From positions 310,001 to 374,000 of the forward strand of contig NZ_BFAB01000002.1 in the NCBI RefSeq assembly GCF_003402475.1: 64,000 nt of DNA. The letters are read 5' to 3'. Under the pieces are notes generated by a model, which was not told the origin of the DNA, ran no database searches, and saw only the letters and a program-made list of their open reading frames with translations. Position 1 is the stretch's first letter. The number at the start of each line of letters is the position of its first letter. Source of the stretch: Mycobacterium sp. MFM001. Lineage in GTDB: Bacteria > Actinomycetota > Actinomycetes > Mycobacteriales > Mycobacteriaceae. Below, piece by piece: positions 54,311 through 62,629 of the stretch. A program made the position numbers and the translations under genes.

Positions 54311-55158
54311 GAGTGCTGCGCAGCCTGCACCGCCGAGCTCAAATCCTCGCGGCGCAGCTGGTGGCGAGGTGGATCCGGCAGCACCACGTCACGATCGACC
54401 TGCAGCTGGGCGTCGACGTGGACCAACTCGCCGGGTGCGATCAGCTGCCAGCGCGGGTCGTCGTCCATCCGTTCGCTGGCGAACACCACGGCGGGACGGC
54501 CCCGCAGCTGCTCGGCGTGCGCCCGAATCCGGTTGGTGCGCAAATGAACCGGTGCGCCGTCGCGGCGGTCCAGCATGTACAGCTCGTGCGACTCGGGGTA
54601 GCGCAGCGCCCAGAGGTCGGTGGCGGTGCTCAACAACAGGTTGACCGCGTAGATCGGCACGTTGCCGGCCAGCCATCGCAGCGCGTCGACCAGTCCGGCC
54701 GACACGTCGCCGCCGTGCTCCCGGATCGAGGCGGTGATCAGCGCGAACACCCGCTCGGAATCGGTCTGCCCGCCCACCAAGTCGGTGGTGCCGACCTCAC
54801 GCAACCGTTCGTCGAGCGCGTCGAGGCCTTCCAGCACGCCGTTGTGGGCGAAGATCCGGTCGTCCTGCAAGAACGGGTGGGTGTTGACCACGTCATGGGA
54901 CCCGGTGGTCGCGTAGCGGACATGCGCGACGAACGTGGTGCCGGTCATGTCGTGCGCTTCGGTGGCGAACTCCTTGTCCTGCCACGCCGCAATCGGCTGC
55001 TTGCGCACCTCGGGGCGGCCCTGCCCGTCAAAGACGCCCAGTCCGGTGCCGTCGGGATTTCGCCGGCTCTGCGCGGCCAGGTTGTCCGGAGCGTCCAGCA
55101 GCCAGAAGGTGGCGGTTACGACATTGGTCCCGGCGTGCAGTGCAAAGAGTCGACACAT
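54307..55158 (-). CDS. Class II glutamine amidotransferase-like protein (Rv1061 type)
   Basis: The protein starts MCRLFALHAG, so Cys2 becomes the N-terminal nucleophile after removal of Met, as in Ntn-type glutamine amidotransferases. SRRNPDGTGLGVFDG, HVRYATTGSHDVVNTHPF and FAHNGVLEGLDAL are the glutamine-site segments. Without a synthase domain, the partner and acceptor are unknown; ergothioneine EgtC is a relative. Length 283. It overlaps the patatin gene and lies 11 bases after the Rv1059-type gene. Confidence 0.88.
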   Translation of the reverse strand: MCRLFALHAGTNVVTATFWLLDAPDNLAAQSRRNPDGTGLGVFDGQGRPEVRKQPIAAWQDKEFATEAHDMTGTTFVAHVRYATTGSHDVVNTHPFLQDDRIFAHNGVLEGLDALDERLREVGTTDLVGGQTDSERVFALITASIREHGGDVSAGLVDALRWLAGNVPIYAVNLLLSTATDLWALRYPESHELYMLDRRDGAPVHLRTNRIRAHAEQLRGRPAVVFASERMDDDPRWQLIAPGELVHVDAQLQVDRDVVLPDPPRHQLRREDLSSAVQAAQHS

Positions 55159-55169
55159 CGGGTGCGACG

Positions 55170-56228
55170 TTACCGGCTGAGCCGGGGCGCGGCGCGCGCG
55201 GTGATCAGCGGCAGGTCGAAGAAGCTCTGGATGCCGGCCGGCGCCGCGCAGGTCGCCGGGATCGCGTTCACGCAGTGCGCCGCGGTCGCGACGATGCCCG
55301 GATTGCTCTTCAAACCTTCTTCCACGGTTTCAGGTTGCCAGCCCTTGACGGTGACGAAGGTGTCCGGGTTGCCCCGCACCTCGATCTCGTAGCGTTCTCC
55401 GGCCGGCCCGAAAGACCATGGCGGGTCGAGGTTTTCCTCGCCCATCAGCCAGTTGACGGTGATGCGGACGACGGGAGTGCCGTCTACCGTCGCCTCCCAG
55501 TGGAAGCGCCGCCCGGCGACCTGCCCAGGCTCGATCGCCCCGATCGGCGAATCGATCGGCGCGGTGGCCACCGCCACTTCCTGCCAGGTCCGGATCTCCG
55601 GATCGGCGGCGAAACCCAACCGGTCCACGCACAACCGCACCGACTGGATGAAGCCGCCGTCGAGAAGTTTCTGCATAGGCCCCGACAGCGCGTTGTCCGG
55701 TGTGCCGCCGAACCCCATCACATAGCGCAGCACGTCGGGTGCTCCGTAGGTCCGGAGGTCGGAAAACTCCTCGGAGCGAACGAAAGTCACGCCGGTGGAC
55801 ATCACCGACAGCAGCAGCGGGAACAGTTCGGTGGCCGCGCCCGGGCCGATGCCGGCGCCGTGCAGGGTGGCGTTGCCGGCCTGCGCGGCCACCTCGAGCG
55901 GAGCGGCTTCCTTTTCGCTCGGATAGAACCAGCCGACCGGGCTGACGACATTCTTGCCGGAGCGCAGCAGCGCCGCGACCTCCTCGACGTTGGGCATCAG
56001 CGGCGCATAGATCACCGCGTCGGCGTCGAGCGCGAGGATGTCGTCGATGCTGTTGGTCGCAATGACGCCGAGCGGCGGGGTGCCGATGATCTCGCCGACG
56101 TCCTTGCCGCTCTTGGCTTCCGAATGCACCCAGCATCCGACGAGTTCAAGTTCGGGATGTTCGAGCACACCCTTGATCGCCGCTATGCCGACCGACCCCG
56201 TTGCCCACTGGACGACCCGCAAGCTCAT
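55170..56228 (-). CDS. NAD(P)-binding dihydrodipicolinate reductase-like protein (Rv1059 type)
   Basis: The 352-residue protein begins with a Rossmann motif, VVQWATGSVGIAAIKGVLEH, then LVGCWVHSEAKSGKDVGEI and GIGPGAATELFPLLLSV. It fits the family of amine- or diaminopimelate-dehydrogenase-like oxidoreductases found in mycobacterial lipid regions; the substrate is unknown. The ATG shares one base with the stop of fadD14, so it is translated with it. The open frame further upstream is antisense noise. Confidence 0.82.
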   Translation of the reverse strand: MSLRVVQWATGSVGIAAIKGVLEHPELELVGCWVHSEAKSGKDVGEIIGTPPLGVIATNSIDDILALDADAVIYAPLMPNVEEVAALLRSGKNVVSPVGWFYPSEKEAAPLEVAAQAGNATLHGAGIGPGAATELFPLLLSVMSTGVTFVRSEEFSDLRTYGAPDVLRYVMGFGGTPDNALSGPMQKLLDGGFIQSVRLCVDRLGFAADPEIRTWQEVAVATAPIDSPIGAIEPGQVAGRRFHWEATVDGTPVVRITVNWLMGEENLDPPWSFGPAGERYEIEVRGNPDTFVTVKGWQPETVEEGLKSNPGIVATAAHCVNAIPATCAAPAGIQSFFDLPLITARAAPRLSR

Positions 56229-57859
56229 TAGTCGCGCACCTCGCTGACCTCGTAGCTGTCCTCGGCGTATCGCGAACGAATGGTCTTCTTGTCGTATTTG
56301 CCGACGCTGGTCCGCGGAATCTCGTCGACGAACGTCCAGCGTTCGGGCAGCCACCAGCGAGCGACCTTGTCGGACAGGTACTTCCGCAGCTCGCCCGCAT
56401 CGACCGAAGCGCCCTCTTTGCGGACGACCACGGCCAGCGGCCGCTCCTGCCAGCGCTCGTCGGGCACCCCGACGACCGCGGCCTCCACCACGTCGGGATG
56501 TGCGATCAGACAGTTCTCCAACTCCACCGACGAGATCCATTCCCCGCCGGACTTGATGACGTCCTTCGCGCGGTCGGTGAGCGTGATGAAGCCACGCTCG
56601 TCGATGCGGCCCACGTCGCCCGTGCGCAGCCAGCCCGACTCGAACTTCGACTCGTCGGCACCGCGGTAATACGAGCCGGTGATCCACGGGCCGCGGACCT
56701 CCAACTCGCCCACCGCTTCGCCGTCGTTAGGCAACACGTTGTTGTCGTCGTCGACGATCCGGGCTTCCACACCGCAGACCGGCTGGCCCTGGGTCGCCCG
56801 CAGCGGCCAATGCTGATCGTCGGGCGTTTCCGGCGGCGGCCATGCCATGGTGGCCATCGGCGACGTCTCGGTCATCCCCCACAGCTGGCGGATCTGCACG
56901 CCGTGCTTCTCCTCGAAGGTGCGCATCAGCGACACCGGCACCGCAGAGCCGCCGCAGGCGACCAGCCGCAGCGACGACATATCGTGGTCGGGCTCGCGCT
57001 CCAGGTAGTGCAGGACGTCGTTCCAGATGGTCGGCACCGCGCCGGCCACGGTCGGCCGCAGCTTCTCGACGATGTCGACCAGCGACTTGGCGTCCAGGTG
57101 CCGGTCGGGCAGCACCAGGTCGGCGCCGGCCATCAACGCGGCGTACGGCAGTCCCCACGCGTTGGCGTGGAACATCGGCACGATCGGCAGCACACAATCG
57201 CTGGACCCGACGCCGATGCCGTTGCTGGTGCAGGCCGCCATCGTGTGCAGATAGCTTGAACGGTGGCTGTAGACAACGCCTTTGGGGTTTCCGGTGGTGC
57301 CGCTGGTGTAGCACATCGCCGCCGCCGAGTTCTCGTCGATGTCCGGCCAGTCGAATTCGGCCGGCTCGCCGGCCAGCACGTCGTCGTAGCGCAGCACCGT
57401 CTTGCCCGACTCGGCCAGCGGCGCCGTGTCCCCCTCGCCGACGGCGATCACGGTGTGCACGGTCTCCAGCCGGCCCAGGACGGGAGCGAGCAGCTTGGCC
57501 AGCGACATGTCGACCAGCACCACCTGGTCTTCGGCTTCGTTGGCCACGAACACGATCTGCTCAGGGAAGAGCCGGATGTTCAGCGTGTGCAGCACCGCGC
57601 CCATCGACGGGACCGCCATGTAGGCGGCGAGGTGTTCGGCGTTGTTCCACATGAACGTGCCGACCCGCTGGTCTCCGCTGATCCGCAGCTTGCGCAGTGC
57701 GTGGGCCAGCTGGGCGGCCTGCTGACCAAGTTCGGCGTAGCTGCAGTGGCGGTAGCCGCTGCCGGTGGCGGTGGTGACCCGCCGCGCGCCATGGACGCTG
57801 GTCGCATGCCGCAGGATGGCGGCGATCGTCAACGGGAAGTTCTGCATTGTGCTGTACAT
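56228..57859 (-). CDS. fadD14: Fatty-acid-CoA ligase FadD14
   Basis: The 543-residue protein is an ANL-superfamily acyl-CoA synthetase: the P-loop-like motif YTSGTTGNPKGVVYSHRS, LWGMTETSPMATMAW, GWLRTGDVGRIDERGF and the C-terminal catalytic lysine region PRTSVGKYDKKTIRSR. It activates fatty acids with ATP and CoA. The length equals FadD14 from M. tuberculosis as I recall it. The ATG at 57859 lies inside a 20-bp palindrome; the ATG at 57847 (MQNFPLTIAAIL) is an alternative start that clears it. Confidence 0.92.
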   Translation of the reverse strand: MYSTMQNFPLTIAAILRHATSVHGARRVTTATGSGYRHCSYAELGQQAAQLAHALRKLRISGDQRVGTFMWNNAEHLAAYMAVPSMGAVLHTLNIRLFPEQIVFVANEAEDQVVLVDMSLAKLLAPVLGRLETVHTVIAVGEGDTAPLAESGKTVLRYDDVLAGEPAEFDWPDIDENSAAAMCYTSGTTGNPKGVVYSHRSSYLHTMAACTSNGIGVGSSDCVLPIVPMFHANAWGLPYAALMAGADLVLPDRHLDAKSLVDIVEKLRPTVAGAVPTIWNDVLHYLEREPDHDMSSLRLVACGGSAVPVSLMRTFEEKHGVQIRQLWGMTETSPMATMAWPPPETPDDQHWPLRATQGQPVCGVEARIVDDDNNVLPNDGEAVGELEVRGPWITGSYYRGADESKFESGWLRTGDVGRIDERGFITLTDRAKDVIKSGGEWISSVELENCLIAHPDVVEAAVVGVPDERWQERPLAVVVRKEGASVDAGELRKYLSDKVARWWLPERWTFVDEIPRTSVGKYDKKTIRSRYAEDSYEVSEVRD

Positions 57860-57870
57860 CGACGTACAGC
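57851..57870. promoter_or_regulatory. Near-perfect 20-bp palindrome at the fadD14 start
   Basis: GCTGTACATCGACGTACAGC is symmetric except for one pair of positions (seventh from each end excluded, the eighth mismatched). It overlaps the presumed fadD14 start codon, a position from which a bound dimer would block transcription or initiation. No regulator gene is adjacent. Confidence 0.55.
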
Positions 57871-57906
57871 TTATGGTTCGAAGCGCAGCGACGCCGCGCG
57901 TTCAGC

Positions 57907-58944
57907 TCAGGTCAATGCCGGCTCGAGCCGAAACAGCTCGGGCATGGTCCACTCGTGCTGGGCGGTGGGCTCGTCGTCGGCCACGTCCACCGAGACCACG
58001 GTGACGGCGCCGGCGTAGTCGCCGATGTAGAGCGAGTTGCCGTGCGGGTTTTCGATCACGCACGACGGCTGACGGCCCACGTTGATTGCGCCGACGACCT
58101 CATGGGTCCCGGTGCGCAGCACGGTGACGCTCTCGTCGCCGACGAGGTAGGCGCGCTGACCGTCGCGGCTCAGCGTCAGCTGGGTGACCGGGCCGCCGAT
58201 CTCGGCGATCTTGTGGGTGCTGACCACCGCGTTCGTGTGCGTGTCGACCACGTCGAGAACCGTGCCGAAGTCGGGTCCGCAGCTGGCCACATACGCGGTG
58301 CCGCCGTTCGGGCTGAGCGCGATATCCCTGATCGGCGAAGCGATCTCGATGGTATCGACGACACGCCGCTGCTCGGTGTCGACGACGGCAAGCGTTCCGC
58401 CGGCGGCGCTGTTGGTCGCGACGTACAGTCGGCGCCCGTCGGAACTGACCCGCACGCATTCCGCGACGGTGCCCGACGTCGCCGCAATGGTGATCTCGTC
58501 GAGGCGACCGGTCCTGGTGTCCAGGACTGCGACGTCGGCGCCGCCCACCGCCGTGCGGGCGGCATACACCCGCCCGCCGTCCGGGCTCGCCGCCAGATCG
58601 CGGACGCTCTCAGCGACCGGATGCACTGCGACGACCCGGTTGGTGTCCACGTCGAGGACCAGAATCGCGTCATAGGCCCTCGAGACGGTGCTGACGTAGG
58701 CCCGGTTCGCGGCAATCGCTATCGCGAACGGTTCGTCGATGCCGACGACGGTGCGCACGAGGGCGCCGGAGCGGGTGTCGATCGACGAGACGCTGTCGTC
58801 GCCGCAATTCGTCACCATCACCCGGCCGCCGTCGGCGCTGGCCGCGATGCCGCTCACGCCACCCTGGTGGACGCCGATTTCGCGGACGACCGCGAAGCCC
58901 GGCGCAACGCCGACCTCGCCGTTGACGTAGCTCACACTGCCCAC
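57907..58944 (-). CDS. YVTN-type seven-bladed beta-propeller protein (Rv1057 type)
   Basis: About seven repeats of roughly 42 residues recur, each with the pattern S-x-D-G-x-R-x-Y-V followed by I-D-T-x-T-x (for example ADGGRVMVTNCGDDSVSSID, PDGGRVYAARTAVGGADVAV, SDGRRLYVATNSAAGGTLAV). No signal peptide is visible from the GTG at 58944. It corresponds to Rv1057, known as a stress-regulated beta-propeller in M. tuberculosis. Such proteins usually bind partners or ligands. It lies 47 bases upstream of fadD14 on the same strand. Confidence 0.87.
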   Translation of the reverse strand: MGSVSYVNGEVGVAPGFAVVREIGVHQGGVSGIAASADGGRVMVTNCGDDSVSSIDTRSGALVRTVVGIDEPFAIAIAANRAYVSTVSRAYDAILVLDVDTNRVVAVHPVAESVRDLAASPDGGRVYAARTAVGGADVAVLDTRTGRLDEITIAATSGTVAECVRVSSDGRRLYVATNSAAGGTLAVVDTEQRRVVDTIEIASPIRDIALSPNGGTAYVASCGPDFGTVLDVVDTHTNAVVSTHKIAEIGGPVTQLTLSRDGQRAYLVGDESVTVLRTGTHEVVGAINVGRQPSCVIENPHGNSLYIGDYAGAVTVVSVDVADDEPTAQHEWTMPELFRLEPALT

Positions 58945-59305
58945 AGTGGCACCTGCCTTTGCTCGTTCGTCCGACCGTGACCGGACTCAGACGCCGGTTG
59001 GCCTGCTGTGGCAACACAAGCCCGACATCATCGGATACGGCGCCCTCGGACGCGCTTCTCGCTGAGTCTAGTGGCGGGATCTGCACCCAAAGGCGCGTCT
59101 TTTGCCGACTACCCGCTCACACCACGTCAATAACTCAGGTTGCCCTTAGGCACGGAACGCCCGATCCTTGCGCTCACTCGGGACAGCGAACCGATTAGCA
59201 CATATGTCCAGCGGTTTTCCATGAACCGCTAACGCTGCATCCCGAAGTTCAATCTGGTTCGAAAATAAGAATTTCTTAGCGTTGTGCGCCCAAAAGCGGT
59301 CAACA
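58945..59305. other. 361-base intergenic region
   Basis: No convincing gene is seen. The part next to the beta-propeller gene should hold its promoter. The part near 59160-59300 is clearly AT-richer than the window (for example CGAAAATAAGAATTTCTTAG). It carries the inverted repeat AGCGGTT/AACCGCT (59210-59216 and 59224-59230), which may end transcription of the monooxygenase gene. GGTTCGAAA resembles a tRNA T-loop but no tRNA folds around it. Confidence 0.6.
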
Positions 59306-60850
59306 TCACATCTTTTCCGCGCGGCGCGTGTCGGCCGGTCCGAACCAGCGGCCCAGCGCACGGCGTAACTGGCCGATATCCGCCGTTTCCCCCTGGTCGG
59401 CGGCCCAAGCGACATAGCCGTCGGGCCGGATCAACATTGCCGCAGGCGCATCCGGACTTTCGGCGACCACGGTGTCGACGCGGTCAGCCCAGGGCGCCGC
59501 GGTATCGGCTAGCGCTCCGCCGGTGACGTCGAGCAAAACCCCGCGGGCCCGGTGCATCAACTCGGCAACGCGCTGCCCGCTGCCCAAGGTCATGTCGGGA
59601 ACCAGTCGCCCGGAGAGCACATGGTTGTCCCCGACGTCATAGCGGACGTCTGACCCGGCAAGCAGATGTGCCATATGCGCTGCGGTGTCAGGCTTTCGCA
59701 CCAGCTCACCGAAAAGCGTACGCAGCGCGGTGACTTCGGGACCGGGAGCCATCAGGGCGGTTTGCGCCATCGACTGCATCATCACGCGCTCGCCGACCGG
59801 GAAGCGCTCCGAATGGTAAGTATCGAGTAATTCCATTGGCGCCCAACCGTTTACAGCAGCTGCCAGTTTCCATCCGAGATTGACCGCATCCTGCAGGCCG
59901 AGGTTGAGCCCGGGTCCGCCCATCGCGGAGTGCACGTGTGCGGAGTCGCCGACCAGGAACACGTTGTTGTCGCGGTAGCGATCGGCCTGCCTGGTGTTCT
60001 GGCCGTTGATCCGGCGCAGTGCGTGTGGCCCCGGTCCGCGCGGCGGTTCGATCGGCAGATCGACGCCCAGTACCCGGCGCAGGCTCTCGCGCAGCTCCCC
60101 GATGGTCATCGGTGTCTCGTCGGGCATCGGATCGGCGCCGAACTCGAGCGTCGCCACCATTGGCCGCCCCGCGTCGAACTCCGCGAAGACAAAGCCGCCG
60201 CGCTCTAACCGGTTGTGCCCGAACCGAAGTCGCCCTATTCCCGGAATCTCGACCCCGCCGTCTTCGGTACGGAATTCGTCCGGAAGATACACATGCGCAA
60301 GCCGGCTCACCATCGGGGCGGTGCTGCCGGGAAAGCCGATCCCGACACTCTTGCGGACCAGGCTGCGCCCGCCGTCGGCGCCGATCAGGTACTTCGTGGC
60401 GAGCTGATATGGCCCGTCGACGGTGCCCACGGTCAGTGCGACGCCATCGCCGTGCTGGACCAGACCGGTCAGCTCGTGTCCCCACCGGATGTCGACGCCG
60501 AGTTCTCGGGCCCGCTTTTCGAGCAGTCGCACCACCCGTGGCTGCGGAATCATCAACGAGTACATCGGATTGTCGGCGACGTCGGCGAATGAGAGCGGGA
60601 TCCCGCTGAATATCCAGGCCGGTAGCGGCTGGGGAGGTCCGGGCGTACCGGAGAACTCCTGATACAGGCCACGCAGGTCGAGTATCCGAATTACCTGTCC
60701 GACAAGGCCGTTGGCTTTTGGTTCGGCGCTGGGCGCGGGCAGCGCGTCGAGAACGACGGGCCGCACTCCTCCGAGCGCGAGTTCGCATGCCACCATCAGC
60801 CCGTTGGGACCCGCGCCGGCGACGACGACGTCCACGGCGTTGTGGCGCAT
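59306..60850 (-). CDS. FAD-dependent aromatic monooxygenase (class A)
   Basis: The 514-residue protein has the class A flavoprotein motifs: dinucleotide motif VVVAGAGPNGLMVACELALG, the DG motif in YLIGADGGRSLVRKSVG, and the GD motif in VFLVGDSAHVHSAMGGPGLN. The third, thioredoxin-like domain is present (about residues 390-514). Relatives hydroxylate polyketides or rifamycins; the substrate here is unknown. I choose the ATG at 60850, five bases after GGAGGT and overlapping the TetR stop by one base. The two genes form an operon. Confidence 0.88.
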   Translation of the reverse strand: MRHNAVDVVVAGAGPNGLMVACELALGGVRPVVLDALPAPSAEPKANGLVGQVIRILDLRGLYQEFSGTPGPPQPLPAWIFSGIPLSFADVADNPMYSLMIPQPRVVRLLEKRARELGVDIRWGHELTGLVQHGDGVALTVGTVDGPYQLATKYLIGADGGRSLVRKSVGIGFPGSTAPMVSRLAHVYLPDEFRTEDGGVEIPGIGRLRFGHNRLERGGFVFAEFDAGRPMVATLEFGADPMPDETPMTIGELRESLRRVLGVDLPIEPPRGPGPHALRRINGQNTRQADRYRDNNVFLVGDSAHVHSAMGGPGLNLGLQDAVNLGWKLAAAVNGWAPMELLDTYHSERFPVGERVMMQSMAQTALMAPGPEVTALRTLFGELVRKPDTAAHMAHLLAGSDVRYDVGDNHVLSGRLVPDMTLGSGQRVAELMHRARGVLLDVTGGALADTAAPWADRVDTVVAESPDAPAAMLIRPDGYVAWAADQGETADIGQLRRALGRWFGPADTRRAEKM

Positions 60851-61476
60851 CACGTACCTCCGGTGGTTGTGCGGCCCGGAACCGGAAGGCCCGCAGCCAC
60901 ATCGGCGAAGCCGCGGCGAAGCAGGACAGCCATGCTCACCGGCGGATCGGCATCCGCGTAGGCGTCCATCGCGGCTTCGACGACGGCGCGGATCACGCCG
61001 ACCACCAAGCGCGGGTACAGGTCTCGGTCTGGATCGGTCCCGCTACGGGCGGCGATCACTCGAACCCAGTCTGCGAACACCTCTTTCGATACCGCCATCC
61101 GCACCTCGGGTGCCAGCAGCAGCTTGCGCACCTCGGCGAGTTGAGCGTGATCCGGGGGCATGGTCAGGTCGCCATCGGCCGCCATCGACTCGAGCACCGC
61201 CGCGCTGATCGCCGACCACAGCGGCTCGTCGTGGGGGCGCTGACGCAGTGCCGCCAGGCCGCGCCGCACGCGTTCGATCTGCCGGTAGGCCAGCGCGTCG
61301 TACTTCCCGGTGAAGTAATTGCTGAACGTGCGTACCGATACGCCGGCCCTGGCGGCGATGTCGTCGCGGGTGACGTTGTCCAGGCCACGCTCGAAAACCA
61401 AGGTCAGCGCGGCGTCACTGATCGCCTTGCGGGTATCGAGTTTCTTGCGTTCGCGCAGGCTAGGCGGTCGGGTCAC
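60850..61476 (-). CDS. TetR family regulator of the monooxygenase operon
   Basis: The HTH lies at about residues 20-65: LTLVFERGLDNVTRDDIAAR, AGVSVRTFSNYFTGKYDALA. The ligand domain follows, ending ADVAAGLPVPGRTTTGGT. The FSNYF form is typical of many mycobacterial TetR proteins. The GTG at 61476 (protein beginning VTRPPSLRERKKL, 208 aa) is the likely start; the open frame continues to a TTG at 61494. A perfect palindrome is 20 bases upstream. The gene is first in the operon with the monooxygenase. Confidence 0.9.
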   Translation of the reverse strand: MTRPPSLRERKKLDTRKAISDAALTLVFERGLDNVTRDDIAARAGVSVRTFSNYFTGKYDALAYRQIERVRRGLAALRQRPHDEPLWSAISAAVLESMAADGDLTMPPDHAQLAEVRKLLLAPEVRMAVSKEVFADWVRVIAARSGTDPDRDLYPRLVVGVIRAVVEAAMDAYADADPPVSMAVLLRRGFADVAAGLPVPGRTTTGGT

Positions 61477-61496
61477 CCGACCAACGTACGCCAACC

Positions 61497-61511
61497 TTGC
61501 CTAGTAGGCAA
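61497..61511. promoter_or_regulatory. Perfect TetR-type palindrome
   Basis: TTGCCTA-G-TAGGCAA is a perfect 15-bp palindrome with one central base, 20 bases upstream of the TetR GTG on the minus strand. It is the only symmetric site in the interval and the likely autoregulatory operator. Confidence 0.7.
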
Positions 61512-61549
61512 TATTTCCTTCCGGGCAAAAACTGTGGAAGGAGCGCTGG

Positions 61550-61852
61550 TCAGAGGTGTTGCGGGCAGTACGCCGACGCGGCTGTGACCGCGAACTTGGC
61601 GGCGTGCTCGGGGGTGAATCCCGGGTTGGTGCTGCGCACCGCGTTGACCGTGTCGAGCGGCGAAAGGCCGCCGTCCATCAACTCGCACACCGCCCGACCT
61701 GCGGCAATGGCCTGATTGGCGCCGCGGTGGGTGATCCCCTGCTGGTCGAGTGCGGCCAGGAAGGCCGCGTCGCCGTTGGACTCGTCGGCCTGTGCAGGCG
61801 CAGCAAGGCCGATCATGGCGGCGAGACCCAGCAGGAGGAGCAGGCGCTTCAT
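61550..61852 (-). CDS. DUF732 secreted protein, 100 aa
   Basis: Signal peptide MKRLLLLLGLAAMIGLAAP with cleavage after AQA at residue 22, then a compact helical DUF732 domain: FLAALDQQGITHRGANQAIA, CELMDGGLSPLDTVNAV, with two conserved cysteines (VCELM and YCPQHL) that should form a disulfide. DUF732 proteins are mycobacterial secreted proteins of unknown role. A closely similar copy lies divergently at 62090, separated by 237 bases. Confidence 0.9.
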   Translation of the reverse strand: MKRLLLLLGLAAMIGLAAPAQADESNGDAAFLAALDQQGITHRGANQAIAAGRAVCELMDGGLSPLDTVNAVRSTNPGFTPEHAAKFAVTAASAYCPQHL

Positions 61853-61972
61853 GGCTTTTATGCTGCCCAGCGCCCGTTACGAACGTGTTACCAAGTTTTT
61901 AGCGTCGCCCGACGCAATGTTAATTCGGTGTTACGCGGCATCGCTGCCTGCTCGACGGGCCCACGGGTGCAA

Positions 61973-62018
61973 CGTGTTAAGAGTTCGCGTGCCGACGTAA
62001 AGAAGCCGTTAACGAGCT
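61973..62018 (+). promoter_or_regulatory. 46-bp promoter module, copy 1 (before DUF732 gene)
   Basis: The segment begins CGTGTTAAGA and ends AAGAAGCCGTTAACGAGCT. The second copy at 62630-62675 has the same two blocks at exactly the same spacing, with 36 of 46 positions identical by my count. The module ends 71 bases before the DUF732 ATG at 62090. The GTTAAC core is itself a palindrome. Likely a regulator site or promoter element common to both genes. Confidence 0.6.
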
Positions 62019-62089
62019 GGGTCCTTCAACTCCGTTGAGTCACGCTGGAATCCGTGAGACGAGACGTCAACGACGCGAAGGGGAAGGCC

Positions 62090-62410
62090 ATGTCGTTCAT
62101 GACTGCGCCGAAGTTGGTAATCGCGCTGGCGGGCGCCGCCGCCGTCGTCGGTCTCGCCGCGCCTGCGCATGCTGAAGCGTCCGGCACCGATGCGAGCTTC
62201 CTTGCCGCACTCGACCAGCAGGGCATCACCCATCGCGGCGCCAATCAGGCCATCGCCGCCGGTAGGTCGGTGTGCGAGTTGATGGACCAGGGCCTGTCCC
62301 CGATGGACACGGTCAACGCGGTACACAGCACCAACCCGGGATTCACCATGGAGCACGCCGCCAGGTTTGCGATCACCGCGGCGACCGCGTACTGCCCCGA
62401 ACACCTCTGA
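62090..62410 (+). CDS. DUF732 secreted protein, 106 aa
   Basis: The signal peptide starts MSFMTAPKLVIALAGAAAVV and ends after AHA near residue 30. The mature domain is a near copy of the divergent neighbour (FLAALDQQGITHRGANQAIA is identical; CELMDQGLSPMDTVNAV differs by few residues), including both cysteines. The ATG at 62090 follows GAAGGGGAAGGCC. Expression is probably set by the 46-bp module upstream, which it shares with the PE gene. Confidence 0.9.
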   Translation: MSFMTAPKLVIALAGAAAVVGLAAPAHAEASGTDASFLAALDQQGITHRGANQAIAAGRSVCELMDQGLSPMDTVNAVHSTNPGFTMEHAARFAITAATAYCPEHL

Positions 62411-62464
62411 TCGGCGCGCACGCCGAATCCTTTCGGCCGCAACGCAATACCGCAGCTTCGTCGG

Positions 62465-62538
62465 TGCCCCCAGTCGGACTCGAACCGACACTGGGCGGAT
62501 TTTAAGTCCGCTGCCTCTGCCAATTGGGCTATGGGGGC
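62465..62538 (-). tRNA. tRNA-Leu (anticodon TAA), 74 nt
   Basis: On the minus strand the acceptor arms are GCCCCCA and TGGGGGC with discriminator A. The anticodon stem-loop is GCGGA-CTTAAAA-TCCGC, so the anticodon is TAA, decoding UUA. The T arm is GTCGG-TTCGAGT-CCGAC. The variable region has only five bases (CCAGT), whereas bacterial leucine tRNAs usually have a long variable arm. The 3' CCA is not fully encoded (ACCG). In M. tuberculosis leuX lies near PE8/PPE15, which agrees with the genes beside it here. Confidence 0.92.
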
Positions 62539-62629
62539 TCCGGCGGCGAATGTAGCGCGGCGGCGGCACCGCCGGATCAACCGGTGCCGAAACGCCGCCA
62601 CGTGACATCTATGTATCCGGCAACGGCAC

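Noticed and set aside
59230..59290. tRNA-like GGTTCGAAA sequence
   Set aside because: No acceptor, D or anticodon stems can be formed around it.
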